Origin: UBA1038 sp964481445
GTDB taxonomy: Bacteria > Bacillota > Clostridia > Christensenellales > Aristaeellaceae
Assembly (NCBI GenBank): GCA_964481445.1
Contig: CAYZTQ010000014.1
Coordinates: forward strand, 1 to 30,047
Direction of reading: 5' to 3'
DNA length: 30,047 bases
Shown here: piece by piece, positions 16,592 to 23,847 of the stretch
How positions within the stretch are numbered: the first letter of the stretch is position 1
Layout: each line of letters opens with the position of its first letter
Notes under the pieces: generated by a model
Told to the model about the DNA's origin: nothing
What the model saw: the letters and a program-made list of their open reading frames with translations, nothing else
The model's database searches: none
Translations under genes and position numbers: made by a program

Positions 16592-17839
16592 ATGAGCACA
16601 GCATTAATCAGCGAAGCCAGACAGCGTATCAAGCGAGTCCGCCGCAGGGATATCCGTTTTGAAGTCCGGCGTCAGGGCGAACCGGTAGAGGGCGCTCGCG
16701 TCAGCGCGAAGATGCTGGCGCATGATTATCTGTTCGGCGCGGTCTGCTATCATTACGGGCGTTTCGGTAATCCCAAGCAGGACGAACGGTTTACGGAGCT
16801 CTTCACTCCCCTGCTCAACTACACCATGATGCCCGTTCACTGGAACTGGTACGAGCCTGAACGACATCAATACAATGAGCCCTATGTGGGAAATCTGGTA
16901 GATTGGGCGGAAAAGCATCATATCAAACATAAGATGCACGCGCTGATCTGGCACGAGTGCTGCCCCGACTGGGTGCAGGACGATATGGATGTGCAAAAGC
17001 TCTACATAGAGCGCATCACCTATCTGATGGAGCGCTACCGGGGCCGCTTCGATTTTTATGACATCATCAACGAGACCACGGTCAACGACCGCTTTGACAA
17101 TCCCGTTTCCCGCTGGGTCAAACAGTTTGGCCCGGTCAATGTGGCCAAATTCGGCGTGGAGCTGGCGCGCAGCATAGAGCCCAAGGCCAAGCTTATCTAC
17201 GGCGACTGGAACGTGCACGGGCAGGATTACCTTGATTTTCTCAGCGAGCTGCGCGAGCATGATGTGGGCATCGACTTTCTTGGCATGCAAAGCCACATGC
17301 ACCGCGACCTCTGGACGCAGGAAGAAACGCTGCGCGTTATCGACGAGGCCGCCAAATATAAGTGGCCCATTCACTTTCCGGAAGTCTCCATCTGCAGCGG
17401 CAAGCCCATCGGAGAGATGAGCTACCTGCCCGGCGCTAAAAACCACTTTTCGGAAACGGAGGAGGATCTGTACTGGCAGGCGCAATTCGCGGAGGATTTT
17501 TATACCCTTGTCTACAGCCACCCGGCAACCGAGGCCATCTCGTGGTTTGATTTCGTGGACCACCGATGGCTTGGCGCGCCCGCCGGGCTGGTGGACGACC
17601 AGCTCAACATCAAACCGGTTTACAAAACCCTGCAAAGGCTGATTCATCAGGAATGGCGAACAGACGCCGAGCTTCTGACCAACAGCGAAGGAATCTGCCA
17701 AAGCCCGCTTTCCTTCGGAGAATATGAAGTGACCATCGAAAAGGCCGGCCGCCGCAGCGTGCATGAAATAGCCTTCAGGCGGCCATCTTTCTATGAAGGG
17801 GATGGCGATGCCGAGCGATTTGTTTTCGATATCGGCTGA
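16592..17839 (+). CDS. GH10-like glycoside hydrolase, cytoplasmic
   Basis: The 415-residue product resembles glycoside hydrolase family 10 (endo-beta-1,4-xylanase fold). The acid/base lies in DFYDIINET at Glu161, and the nucleophile is probably Glu264 in HFPEVS, where typical family members have TELD. Supporting motifs are HWNWYEPE (83-90), HALIWHE (116-122) and GMQSHMH (231-237). It has no signal peptide or binding module, so it is not a classical secreted xylanase and may trim imported oligosaccharides. AAGGAAAGG precedes the ATG, 21 bases after the ribokinase stop. It is the last gene of the operon. The unusual nucleophile surroundings make a distinct specificity likely. Confidence 0.78.
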   Translation: MSTALISEARQRIKRVRRRDIRFEVRRQGEPVEGARVSAKMLAHDYLFGAVCYHYGRFGNPKQDERFTELFTPLLNYTMMPVHWNWYEPERHQYNEPYVGNLVDWAEKHHIKHKMHALIWHECCPDWVQDDMDVQKLYIERITYLMERYRGRFDFYDIINETTVNDRFDNPVSRWVKQFGPVNVAKFGVELARSIEPKAKLIYGDWNVHGQDYLDFLSELREHDVGIDFLGMQSHMHRDLWTQEETLRVIDEAAKYKWPIHFPEVSICSGKPIGEMSYLPGAKNHFSETEEDLYWQAQFAEDFYTLVYSHPATEAISWFDFVDHRWLGAPAGLVDDQLNIKPVYKTLQRLIHQEWRTDAELLTNSEGICQSPLSFGEYEVTIEKAGRRSVHEIAFRRPSFYEGDGDAERFVFDIG

Positions 17840-17851
17840 TCAAAAAATGCG

Positions 17852-17889
17852 GCATTCAAAAAGCACCATTTTCGGTGCTTTTTGAATGC
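17852..17889. terminator. Terminator between convergent operons
   Basis: A perfect 16-base inverted repeat (17852-17867 and 17874-17889) with a 6-base loop. On the minus strand the stem is followed two to three bases later by six T (complement of 17842-17847), so it best terminates the nucleoside hydrolase operon. It also separates it from the plus-strand GH10-like gene. Confidence 0.85.
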
Positions 17890-17924
17890 CTGCATCTATC
17901 AAATGCCCGGAAGGCATCGCCTGA

Positions 17925-18791
17925 TCAGTCTCTCCGCTTCTTCCCTGCGGGCGCCTCTCCCCTGATCAGCGCGCACATGCGGCGCGTGGCTTCCTCCGCC
18001 CGCACATCGATGCCCCAGGCAACAGTTCCAGTTTCCGCTTGACCAAGATGCACCGTAGTGCCCCGCGTCAGCCTGCCTTCTGTTTCCACCCGGATATCCA
18101 TCTGCCGCCAGGCGACCAAATCGTCCCACAGCAGCGCAGCCAGGGTCAGCGGGTCATGCAAGGTCGGCAGAAAGTCGAACTGCTTGAAAAAACGGGCGAA
18201 TTCTTCCCGAAGGAAGGCAAGCTTCGGGTCATCCCCTGCGGTCAGGGCCTCCGCCTGCTCGCGCGTCAGACGGCAGCGCTCGGTGATATCAAGGCCAACC
18301 AGCCTGAGCGGAACCGCCTCAAATACTATCCTTGCAGCCTCAGGATCACATTGAATGTTCCATTCAGGCTGCGCGTTTTTCAGCATCCCGCCCATCTGAA
18401 TAAATCGTGTCTTCTCGCGGATATCCGGCGCGAGGCTGATCGCCAGCGCAAGGTTTGTCATGGGGCCGATACCGAGCACGGTGCAACCGGGATTGCTCCG
18501 GCAGATCTCGATAATAAAAGGGACCGCCTCATTTTCAAGGGGCTCATGGCCCGCGTCGTGCGGAAACCGGCCGAGCAAGGGACGCTCGGCGCCCCGCCTG
18601 ACGGGTACTTCTTCCCGCCCGTAGATTTTCAGCATGCGGCGAACCAGCTCGGTGCGCCAGACATTGGAGGCATACACGGTCGTGATGCCAAGCAAATCCA
18701 CCTGCGGGCTGTTGAGCGCCATCGCGAGGGTCAATACATCGTCGATATCCCCGCCTGCGTCCGTGTCAATCAGCAGCTTGATTTTCTCCAT
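17925..18791 (-). CDS. Inosine-uridine-type nucleoside hydrolase
   Basis: The 288-residue product belongs to the IunH family, which cleaves the N-glycosidic bond of ribonucleosides and uses a calcium ion. The N-terminal metal motif DTDAGGDIDD (9-18) and the later LHDPLT aspartate are present, as is the ligand-loop region GIGPMTNLALA. ATG 18791 is preferred because GGAGGG lies just upstream; the in-frame ATG at 18845 has no binding site. It follows a solute-binding protein gene after 59 bases containing a hairpin. Its substrate may be a nucleoside, but members of this family also act on other N- or O-ribosides, and in this sugar locus the role is open. Confidence 0.87.
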   Translation of the reverse strand: MEKIKLLIDTDAGGDIDDVLTLAMALNSPQVDLLGITTVYASNVWRTELVRRMLKIYGREEVPVRRGAERPLLGRFPHDAGHEPLENEAVPFIIEICRSNPGCTVLGIGPMTNLALAISLAPDIREKTRFIQMGGMLKNAQPEWNIQCDPEAARIVFEAVPLRLVGLDITERCRLTREQAEALTAGDDPKLAFLREEFARFFKQFDFLPTLHDPLTLAALLWDDLVAWRQMDIRVETEGRLTRGTTVHLGQAETGTVAWGIDVRAEEATRRMCALIRGEAPAGKKRRD

Positions 18792-18803
18792 CTTCCCTCC
18801 ATG

Positions 18804-18830
18804 GAAAGAGGGCGCGCCGCGCCCCCTTTC
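18804..18830 (-). other. Intergenic hairpin between solute-binding protein and nucleoside hydrolase genes
   Basis: A 12-base-pair stem with one mismatch and a three-base loop lies in the 59-base gap. No T run follows it on the minus strand, so it is more likely an mRNA-stabilising structure for the upstream message than an intrinsic terminator. It also lies close to the ribosome binding site of the downstream gene. Confidence 0.55.
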
Positions 18831-18850
18831 ATTTGTATGGCTCATGATGA

Positions 18851-20155
18851 TTACTTTGTAAAGGCTTTTTCAATCTCCGCGATAATCAGCGGATCCACGC
18901 GTTCCACAATAGTTGTCGCGGGCACGCCTTCAGACATATAGTTGCTGATGGTGGCGAGAATGGTAAACACATCTGACAGCCCTTTGTCATAGGCGGTTAT
19001 CAGTTTGTGACCGTTGTAAATCAGGTCGTACATATCCGTCTCGCCGTCCGCAGCTTTGCCATAGCGCTCCCGCTCAAGGGCGTCGCCCTTGGCTTTCTGC
19101 AATTCATTCACCAAACGAACATAGGCCATGGCTGCCTCAGGGTTGTTGGAACCCGTAGGTACAGCCCAGCTCTGGCTGTAAACATACACCTCATCCGCGC
19201 TGCCGCTGGGGCCGTAGGGATAGGGCACCATGCCGACTTCAAAGGGAAGCTCGCGGGCATCCTGAATTTCCTTCCCGACAATCATGCCCAGCGCGTTGTT
19301 GTCAAAATAGCCGAACATCTCAGCATCATCCGTCATCCACATGCCATCAGTCGGGTTCATCATCTTGGTCATGTACTCGATTGACTGGATGGTTTCGGGC
19401 TTGCGAAGACCGCTGGTCACCTTTCCCTCTGCCTGGTTGATATCAAGCAGCGCGCCGTGATTGGTGATGATCAGGTGGCTCATGGTGTCGCCATAGCCGG
19501 AGAAGCCGTACTGGTCAATCTCACCGTCGCCGTCAGTATCATAGGTCAGAGCGCGGCCGGCTTCGAGGAAGTTGTCAAAGTTCCACTCGCCGCGTGCGTA
19601 GAGTTCATCCGGCGCTTCCAGCCCTTCATTGTCAAACAGATCGCGGTTAAATGTGATATGCTTCAGGTAGGGTTTGATCGGCACAGCGTAGTGGCTGCCT
19701 TTCCACATATAGTTTTCCGGATTCACGTTCCAATAGCCGTAATCATCATCGTTCACATACTCATCCAGGTTGGATACAATCCCCTGAAGAACGGCATTGT
19801 GGAATACCGTCTCGTACATCAGCACCAGATCGGGCGCCTCGCCCGCCTGCTGCATGTCGATGCACTTTTGCAGCTGCTGATCCCAGGTCACACCGACAAT
19901 TTCGACTTTTCCGCCGTATTTTTGCTCGAACAGCTCTTTCGCTTCCATGGAAGCCTCAAAAACGGTGGGGTTATTGGCTTTCATATTACGGTAGCCGTTA
20001 TAGCTCATCCAGAAGACGATGGTCAGGTTGGGGTTTTCCAGCGTCTCCGGCAGCTTGCTGTCATCGTATTCCGCAGCCAGCGCATCCGGAGCGACGGACA
20101 GGGCAAGCATCGCTATCATCACCAGGGACAAGGATAGGGACAGTATTTTCTTCAT
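18851..20155 (-). CDS. ABC transporter family 1 sugar-binding protein
   Basis: The 434-residue product is an extracellular solute-binding protein of family 1. An N-terminal signal peptide (residues 1 to about 28, ending ALAA) precedes a mature part beginning EYDDSK. There is no cysteine lipobox. The interior has the usual two-lobe pattern with PDLVLMYE and the calcium-like loop TDGDGEIDQYG. ATG 20155 is preferred over the upstream ATG at 20182, since AGGAGG lies just before it. No permease lies in the same operon. It may serve the MalF/MalG-type permeases at 24836 and 23848, which lack a binding protein in this window, or the LplB/LplC pair. Confidence 0.88.
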   Translation of the reverse strand: MKKILSLSLSLVMIAMLALSVAPDALAAEYDDSKLPETLENPNLTIVFWMSYNGYRNMKANNPTVFEASMEAKELFEQKYGGKVEIVGVTWDQQLQKCIDMQQAGEAPDLVLMYETVFHNAVLQGIVSNLDEYVNDDDYGYWNVNPENYMWKGSHYAVPIKPYLKHITFNRDLFDNEGLEAPDELYARGEWNFDNFLEAGRALTYDTDGDGEIDQYGFSGYGDTMSHLIITNHGALLDINQAEGKVTSGLRKPETIQSIEYMTKMMNPTDGMWMTDDAEMFGYFDNNALGMIVGKEIQDARELPFEVGMVPYPYGPSGSADEVYVYSQSWAVPTGSNNPEAAMAYVRLVNELQKAKGDALERERYGKAADGETDMYDLIYNGHKLITAYDKGLSDVFTILATISNYMSEGVPATTIVERVDPLIIAEIEKAFTK

Positions 20156-20191
20156 GGGCTCCTCCTTTTCGTTCAGGTTCATATGATATAG

Positions 20192-20207
20192 GGATAAACG
20201 TTTTACT
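20192..20207. promoter_or_regulatory. LacI-type operator, binding-protein and nucleoside hydrolase operon
   Basis: GGATAAACGTTTTACT has the perfect AAACGTTT core (20196-20203), 11 bases downstream of the minus-strand -10 box at 20215-20220. Confidence 0.8.
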
Positions 20208-20214
20208 TATGCTC

Positions 20215-20243
20215 AGTATAATCCCTGAGGCCGCAGAGCGCAA
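20215..20243 (-). promoter_or_regulatory. Promoter for the binding-protein and nucleoside hydrolase operon
   Basis: Minus strand TATACT (20215-20220) is preceded after 17 bases by TTGCGC (20238-20243), a weak -35 box. No terminator is visible between this promoter and the LplC-type gene upstream, so readthrough is possible. Confidence 0.65.
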
Positions 20244-20275
20244 GGCTTTTTCTGGAAACTTTCCTTGATCATTCT

Positions 20276-21199
20276 TCATTCTTTAATAGAGCCGACCATG
20301 ATGCCATGAATAAAATAGCGCTGAAAGAAGGGATAGACCACCAGAATAGGCGCGGTGGCCACCATGACCGCCGCCATTTTGAGGCTCTCGGAGGGAATGG
20401 CCTGCGCCGATGAAGGCCGGATATCCACCGCCCTGCGGCTGTTGAGGGAAGCGCTGGTCGTCAGGATTTCGCGCAGCAGATACTGAAGCGAGCGAAGCTC
20501 ATTCTTTCGAACGATAAACAGCATATTGGCATACCACTCATTCCAGTAACCGATGGCCAGATAGACAATCATGGTCGCCAGAATCGGCATCGAAATCGGC
20601 AGGATGATGCGGAAGAACACGGTAAAGTCGCCCGCACCGTCAATCTTGGCCGAGTCTTCAAGCGAGCTGGGGATGGCCAGAAAGGAGTTGCGCATGATGA
20701 TCAGGTTCCAGGTGGCAATGGTACCGGGGATAAAGAGGGCATAAATCGTATCCCCCATGCCCAGCTGCGTAACGACCAGATACCAGGGAATCAAACCGCC
20801 GCTGACCAGCATGGTGAGAAACACGTAGAAGGTAAGCGCGCGGCGGTAAGGCAGATACCTGCGGCTGAGCGCGTACGCGCCCAACGAGGTAAAAAACAGC
20901 GTATTGATCGTGCCGATGACGGTCACAAACGTAGTGACACGGAAAGCCTGAAGAAACTTGTCGCTGACCCCGAAAAGATACTCGTAATTATAAAACGTCA
21001 GATTCTTGGGAAAGAATTGGAAGCCTTTGGCGGCGATTTCCACCTCTTCGGTAAAGGAAGCAATCAGCATCAGAAGGAAGGGGATGACAAACAAAACCGT
21101 CATCACCAGCAGGACCAGATGAATCACAAGGCCCCACGGTCCGCTTACCGAGGTTGGGGCTTTCCAGCCGCTTTTGCGGCGCTTCAGCATGCTTACCAT
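20276..21199 (-). CDS. lplC: ABC transporter permease, LplC/YtcP type
   Basis: The 307-residue integral membrane protein has about six transmembrane segments. The EAA loop that docks the ATPase reads SSLEDSAKIDGAGDFTVFF. The sequence style, including the late segment with SESLKMAA and the ending PFFQRYFIHGIMVGSIKE, matches the LplC/YtcP group, which imports complex oligosaccharides such as plant cell-wall fragments. ATG 21199 has AGGTGA nine bases upstream and overlaps the LplB-type gene by seven bases. No ATPase gene is in the window; such importers usually borrow a shared MsmX-type ATPase. Confidence 0.92.
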   Translation of the reverse strand: MVSMLKRRKSGWKAPTSVSGPWGLVIHLVLLVMTVLFVIPFLLMLIASFTEEVEIAAKGFQFFPKNLTFYNYEYLFGVSDKFLQAFRVTTFVTVIGTINTLFFTSLGAYALSRRYLPYRRALTFYVFLTMLVSGGLIPWYLVVTQLGMGDTIYALFIPGTIATWNLIIMRNSFLAIPSSLEDSAKIDGAGDFTVFFRIILPISMPILATMIVYLAIGYWNEWYANMLFIVRKNELRSLQYLLREILTTSASLNSRRAVDIRPSSAQAIPSESLKMAAVMVATAPILVVYPFFQRYFIHGIMVGSIKE

Positions 21200-22149
21200 A
21201 TGCCCAGATCACCTGCCTTGTTCGCAATTCGGTTGGTCGCCATCACCAACATGAAGCTGATAGCCGATTGAAAGATGCCCATCGCGGTACCAAGAGAAAA
21301 GTTCATCTTACCGATACCGACACGGTAAATATAGTAATCCAGCGTATCCACGGTACGGTACACGGCGGTGTTGTTGCCAACCAAAGCGTAAATCTGCTGG
21401 AAGTTTCCGCTCATCAGGCCGCCCATCTGCAAAATCAGCATCACGACCACGGTCGGCAGAATGCATGGCAGCGTAATATAAAATGTTTGTTTGAAACGGG
21501 TGGCGCCATCCATGGCGGCCGCTTCATAAAGCTCGGGGTTGATATTGGCAATGGACGCCAGATACAGAATGGAGCTGAAGCCCACGCTCTTCCAGATATC
21601 GGTTCCGACCAGAATGCCGCGCCACAGATCGGGTCGCGTATACCAGGACGGCGGCTTCACGCCCACGCCCTTCATCAGGCTGTTGAGCAGGCCGTAGTTG
21701 CCGTTAATCAGGCTGTACATGATGGCGCTGACGATGATCCAGCTGACAAAGTGCGGCAGGTAAGAGATCGTCTGCACCGTCCGCTTGAAGACGCGGCTGC
21801 GCACCTCGTTGAGCAGCAGCGCAAACAGGATCGGTGCGGGAAAGCCGAAAGCGATTTTGAGCAGATTGATGATGATGGTATTGCTGATGAGCCTGGAAAA
21901 CTCCGGCAGGCTGAACAGCGTGCGGAAGTTGCGCAGACCCACAAAAGGGCTGTTTTCAAAGCCCTGCCAGGGGATATAGTTGTAAAAGGCAATGCGCAGG
22001 CCCCAAAGAGGGTAATAATTGAAAACCGCGAGGCAGGCCAGGGTGGGCACCAGCATCAGGTACAGCGCCCTGTACTTGCTGATGTTATATAAAAACGAAC
22101 TGATCCCCCGCCTCGTCTGCCTCAGGGCAGGAAAAGCACCCGACTTCAT
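21193..22149 (-). CDS. lplB: ABC transporter permease, LplB type
   Basis: The 318-residue product is the partner permease, with about six membrane segments and an EAA loop NPELYEAAAMDGATRFKQTF. The early segment LVPTLACLAVFNYYPLWGL is typical of LplB. ATG 22149 is used; a GTG at 22152 is an alternative that lies closer to the AGGAG ribosome binding site. It overlaps the LplC-type gene and is separated from the binding-protein gene by a terminator-like hairpin, so its expression is probably lower than that of the binding protein. Confidence 0.92.
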   Translation of the reverse strand: MKSGAFPALRQTRRGISSFLYNISKYRALYLMLVPTLACLAVFNYYPLWGLRIAFYNYIPWQGFENSPFVGLRNFRTLFSLPEFSRLISNTIIINLLKIAFGFPAPILFALLLNEVRSRVFKRTVQTISYLPHFVSWIIVSAIMYSLINGNYGLLNSLMKGVGVKPPSWYTRPDLWRGILVGTDIWKSVGFSSILYLASIANINPELYEAAAMDGATRFKQTFYITLPCILPTVVVMLILQMGGLMSGNFQQIYALVGNNTAVYRTVDTLDYYIYRVGIGKMNFSLGTAMGIFQSAISFMLVMATNRIANKAGDLGIW

Positions 22150-22169
22150 CACGCTGCGCTCCTTTCAGG

Positions 22170-22207
22170 AAAAAATCCGGCGCGGCACAGCGCGGTGCCA
22201 CGCCGGA
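22170..22207 (-). terminator. Attenuator-like terminator between binding protein and permeases
   Basis: A 13-base-pair stem with one mismatch (22176-22188 against 22195-22207) and a 6-base loop is followed on the minus strand by six T. It lies between the binding-protein stop and the LplB ribosome binding site, so partial termination would give more binding protein than permease. Confidence 0.75.
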
Positions 22208-22223
22208 GATATCCATGGACGGT

Positions 22224-23699
22224 TTATTTTGCCTGCTCTGCCTTCCAGGCCTCAAACTGCGCCGTGTAGGCGTCCACCAGCTGCTGACCGCCGGTCTCAT
22301 ACCAGTTCTTCACGATGCTGTCAAAATCATCCAGCTCGCCGACGCCGATGGTCAGGTTGAACATGTACTCAAACAGATCGATGGGGGTATACATACCCAG
22401 CTCGCTGCCGTCGGGGGTGAAGCCTTCAAGGCCGGTATAGATGAGCTCAGCCTTGGCGTAGGATTCATTCAGGCTGTCATGCAGGCTGGCCGCGTCAGGA
22501 TTGCCGTTGGCGGAAGGCTTCATCACATCCATAAACTCCCAGGACAGGGGGCTGAACACGTCCGCGTACAGCGCGTTGTCGCCGGAAACACCTTCAGGGT
22601 AGGACCAGTTCTCGCCGTTGTCAATCCAGTGCTCGCCCGGGATACCGTTCTCCGCGATGAAGTAGAAATCGGGCTGAGAAATCATCTTGTCGAAGTACTG
22701 CACCACCAGCTCGGGGTGCTTGCTGGTTCTGGTCACCCAGACAAGGCGGCCAACGCCGTAATCCAGCGGGAAATGCGCTTTGCCGTCCTCAGCCAGGGGT
22801 ACGGGGATAAAGGCTCCCTTGGCGTCAGGGAAATTGGCTTTCAGGGCGCCCCAGGTCCAGTCGAGCGCGCGGTGCGGATCGCAGAAATAGATGCCTACGC
22901 GGCCCGCCACCCACAGCTTGGACTGGCTGTCGTCGTTGCCGGCCAGCCACTCGGGGTCAAGCCAGCCATTATCGACCCACTTGCGGTAGAGGGCCAGCAT
23001 GTTCTTATACTCAGGCAGCGTCATGGAAGGCACCACCTTCCCGTCGGGGCCGAGCACCCACTCGGTCATCTGCGAGGCCTGGCCGCTCACCGCGCCCTGC
23101 AGGAAGGGATCCGAGAACCACGGCAGGCCGGTCGCGGGCATCATGTCGGGGTACTTCTCTTTGAAGGTCGCCATGACGTTTTCGATTTCCGCGATGGTGG
23201 TGGGCATTTCAAGGCCACACTCTTCCAGCAGATCGGTGCGGATAGCCGCGCCCTGCCAGCGCCACATGTAATAATCGGGAATCGCCCAGATATCGCCCTT
23301 GCTGTCTGTCACTGCCGCCCAGGCATTGGCCGGGATCTTTTCCAGCAGATTCTTGCCGTATTCCTTGAGCAGGTCGTTAAGGGGCAGAATGATGTTGCCG
23401 CTTGTCTTGTAGTTCTTGGCATCGCCAATGTTCATGCTGACGGCGTCCAGCTGTTCGCCGCTTGACAGCAGCACATTGAGCTTCTCCAGCGAGCCGTCGG
23501 TGGGCGTGATGATCCAGTCCAGTTGCATGTCGAGGTTCTCTTTGGCCATTTCCTCAGACAGCCTGGCGCTGACCTTTTTGATATCTTCATCGGTGGAGGT
23601 GTTCCCCCAGGGAGTGAAGAGCACCATGGTTTCCGCCGCGGCAGCCGCGCTCACCATGAGCAGAACGGCCGCAAGTAAGATGGATAGTACCCGTCTCAT
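22224..23699 (-). CDS. ABC transporter solute-binding protein, large LipO-like
   Basis: The 491-residue product is a large extracellular solute-binding protein of the kind paired with LplB/LplC permeases. A signal peptide (about residues 1-22, ending SAAAAAE) is visible, again without a lipobox cysteine. The body has motifs of oligosaccharide-binding proteins such as IWAIPDYYMWRWQGAAIRTD and WLDPEWLAGN. ATG 23699 is chosen since GGAGG lies ten bases upstream, a slightly long gap. It heads its own operon with a consensus promoter and operator, and the two permease genes follow. Ligand unknown; imported fragments probably feed the GH106-like and GHL6-like hydrolases. Confidence 0.9.
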   Translation of the reverse strand: MRRVLSILLAAVLLMVSAAAAAETMVLFTPWGNTSTDEDIKKVSARLSEEMAKENLDMQLDWIITPTDGSLEKLNVLLSSGEQLDAVSMNIGDAKNYKTSGNIILPLNDLLKEYGKNLLEKIPANAWAAVTDSKGDIWAIPDYYMWRWQGAAIRTDLLEECGLEMPTTIAEIENVMATFKEKYPDMMPATGLPWFSDPFLQGAVSGQASQMTEWVLGPDGKVVPSMTLPEYKNMLALYRKWVDNGWLDPEWLAGNDDSQSKLWVAGRVGIYFCDPHRALDWTWGALKANFPDAKGAFIPVPLAEDGKAHFPLDYGVGRLVWVTRTSKHPELVVQYFDKMISQPDFYFIAENGIPGEHWIDNGENWSYPEGVSGDNALYADVFSPLSWEFMDVMKPSANGNPDAASLHDSLNESYAKAELIYTGLEGFTPDGSELGMYTPIDLFEYMFNLTIGVGELDDFDSIVKNWYETGGQQLVDAYTAQFEAWKAEQAK

Positions 23700-23746
23700 A
23701 CCTATACTTCCTCCTTTGTGTTTCCAGAGCATTTAGATTTTGGTGG

Positions 23747-23762
23747 GGTTAAACGTTTTTCC
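23747..23762. promoter_or_regulatory. LacI-type operator, LplBC operon
   Basis: GGTTAAACGTTTTTCC is one of the best matches to the shared motif, with perfect AAACGTTT core (23751-23758), 17 bases downstream of the minus-strand -10 box. Confidence 0.82.
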
Positions 23763-23775
23763 TATCCTTGTCTTG

Positions 23776-23804
23776 ATTTTATGACGGATGGGATTATTTG
23801 TCAA
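23776..23804 (-). promoter_or_regulatory. Sigma-70-type promoter for the binding protein-LplBC operon
   Basis: Minus strand TTGACA (23799-23804) and TAAAAT (23776-23781) are spaced by 17 bases and point at the large solute-binding protein gene. Confidence 0.82.
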
Positions 23805-23847
23805 CAGAAATATAAATGTGCAAAATATACTTTGTTCCTCGCTTCGG

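Noticed and set aside
18792..18845. Extended start of the nucleoside hydrolase at 18845
   Set aside because: No ribosome binding site is present there, the added residues match nothing in the family, and the hairpin at 18804-18830 would be coding.
22215..23465. Plus-strand open frame of 416 codons opposite the large binding protein
   Set aside because: Shadow frame: histidine- and glycine-rich, no domain, and no start signals. The minus-strand gene has a signal peptide and ribosome binding site.
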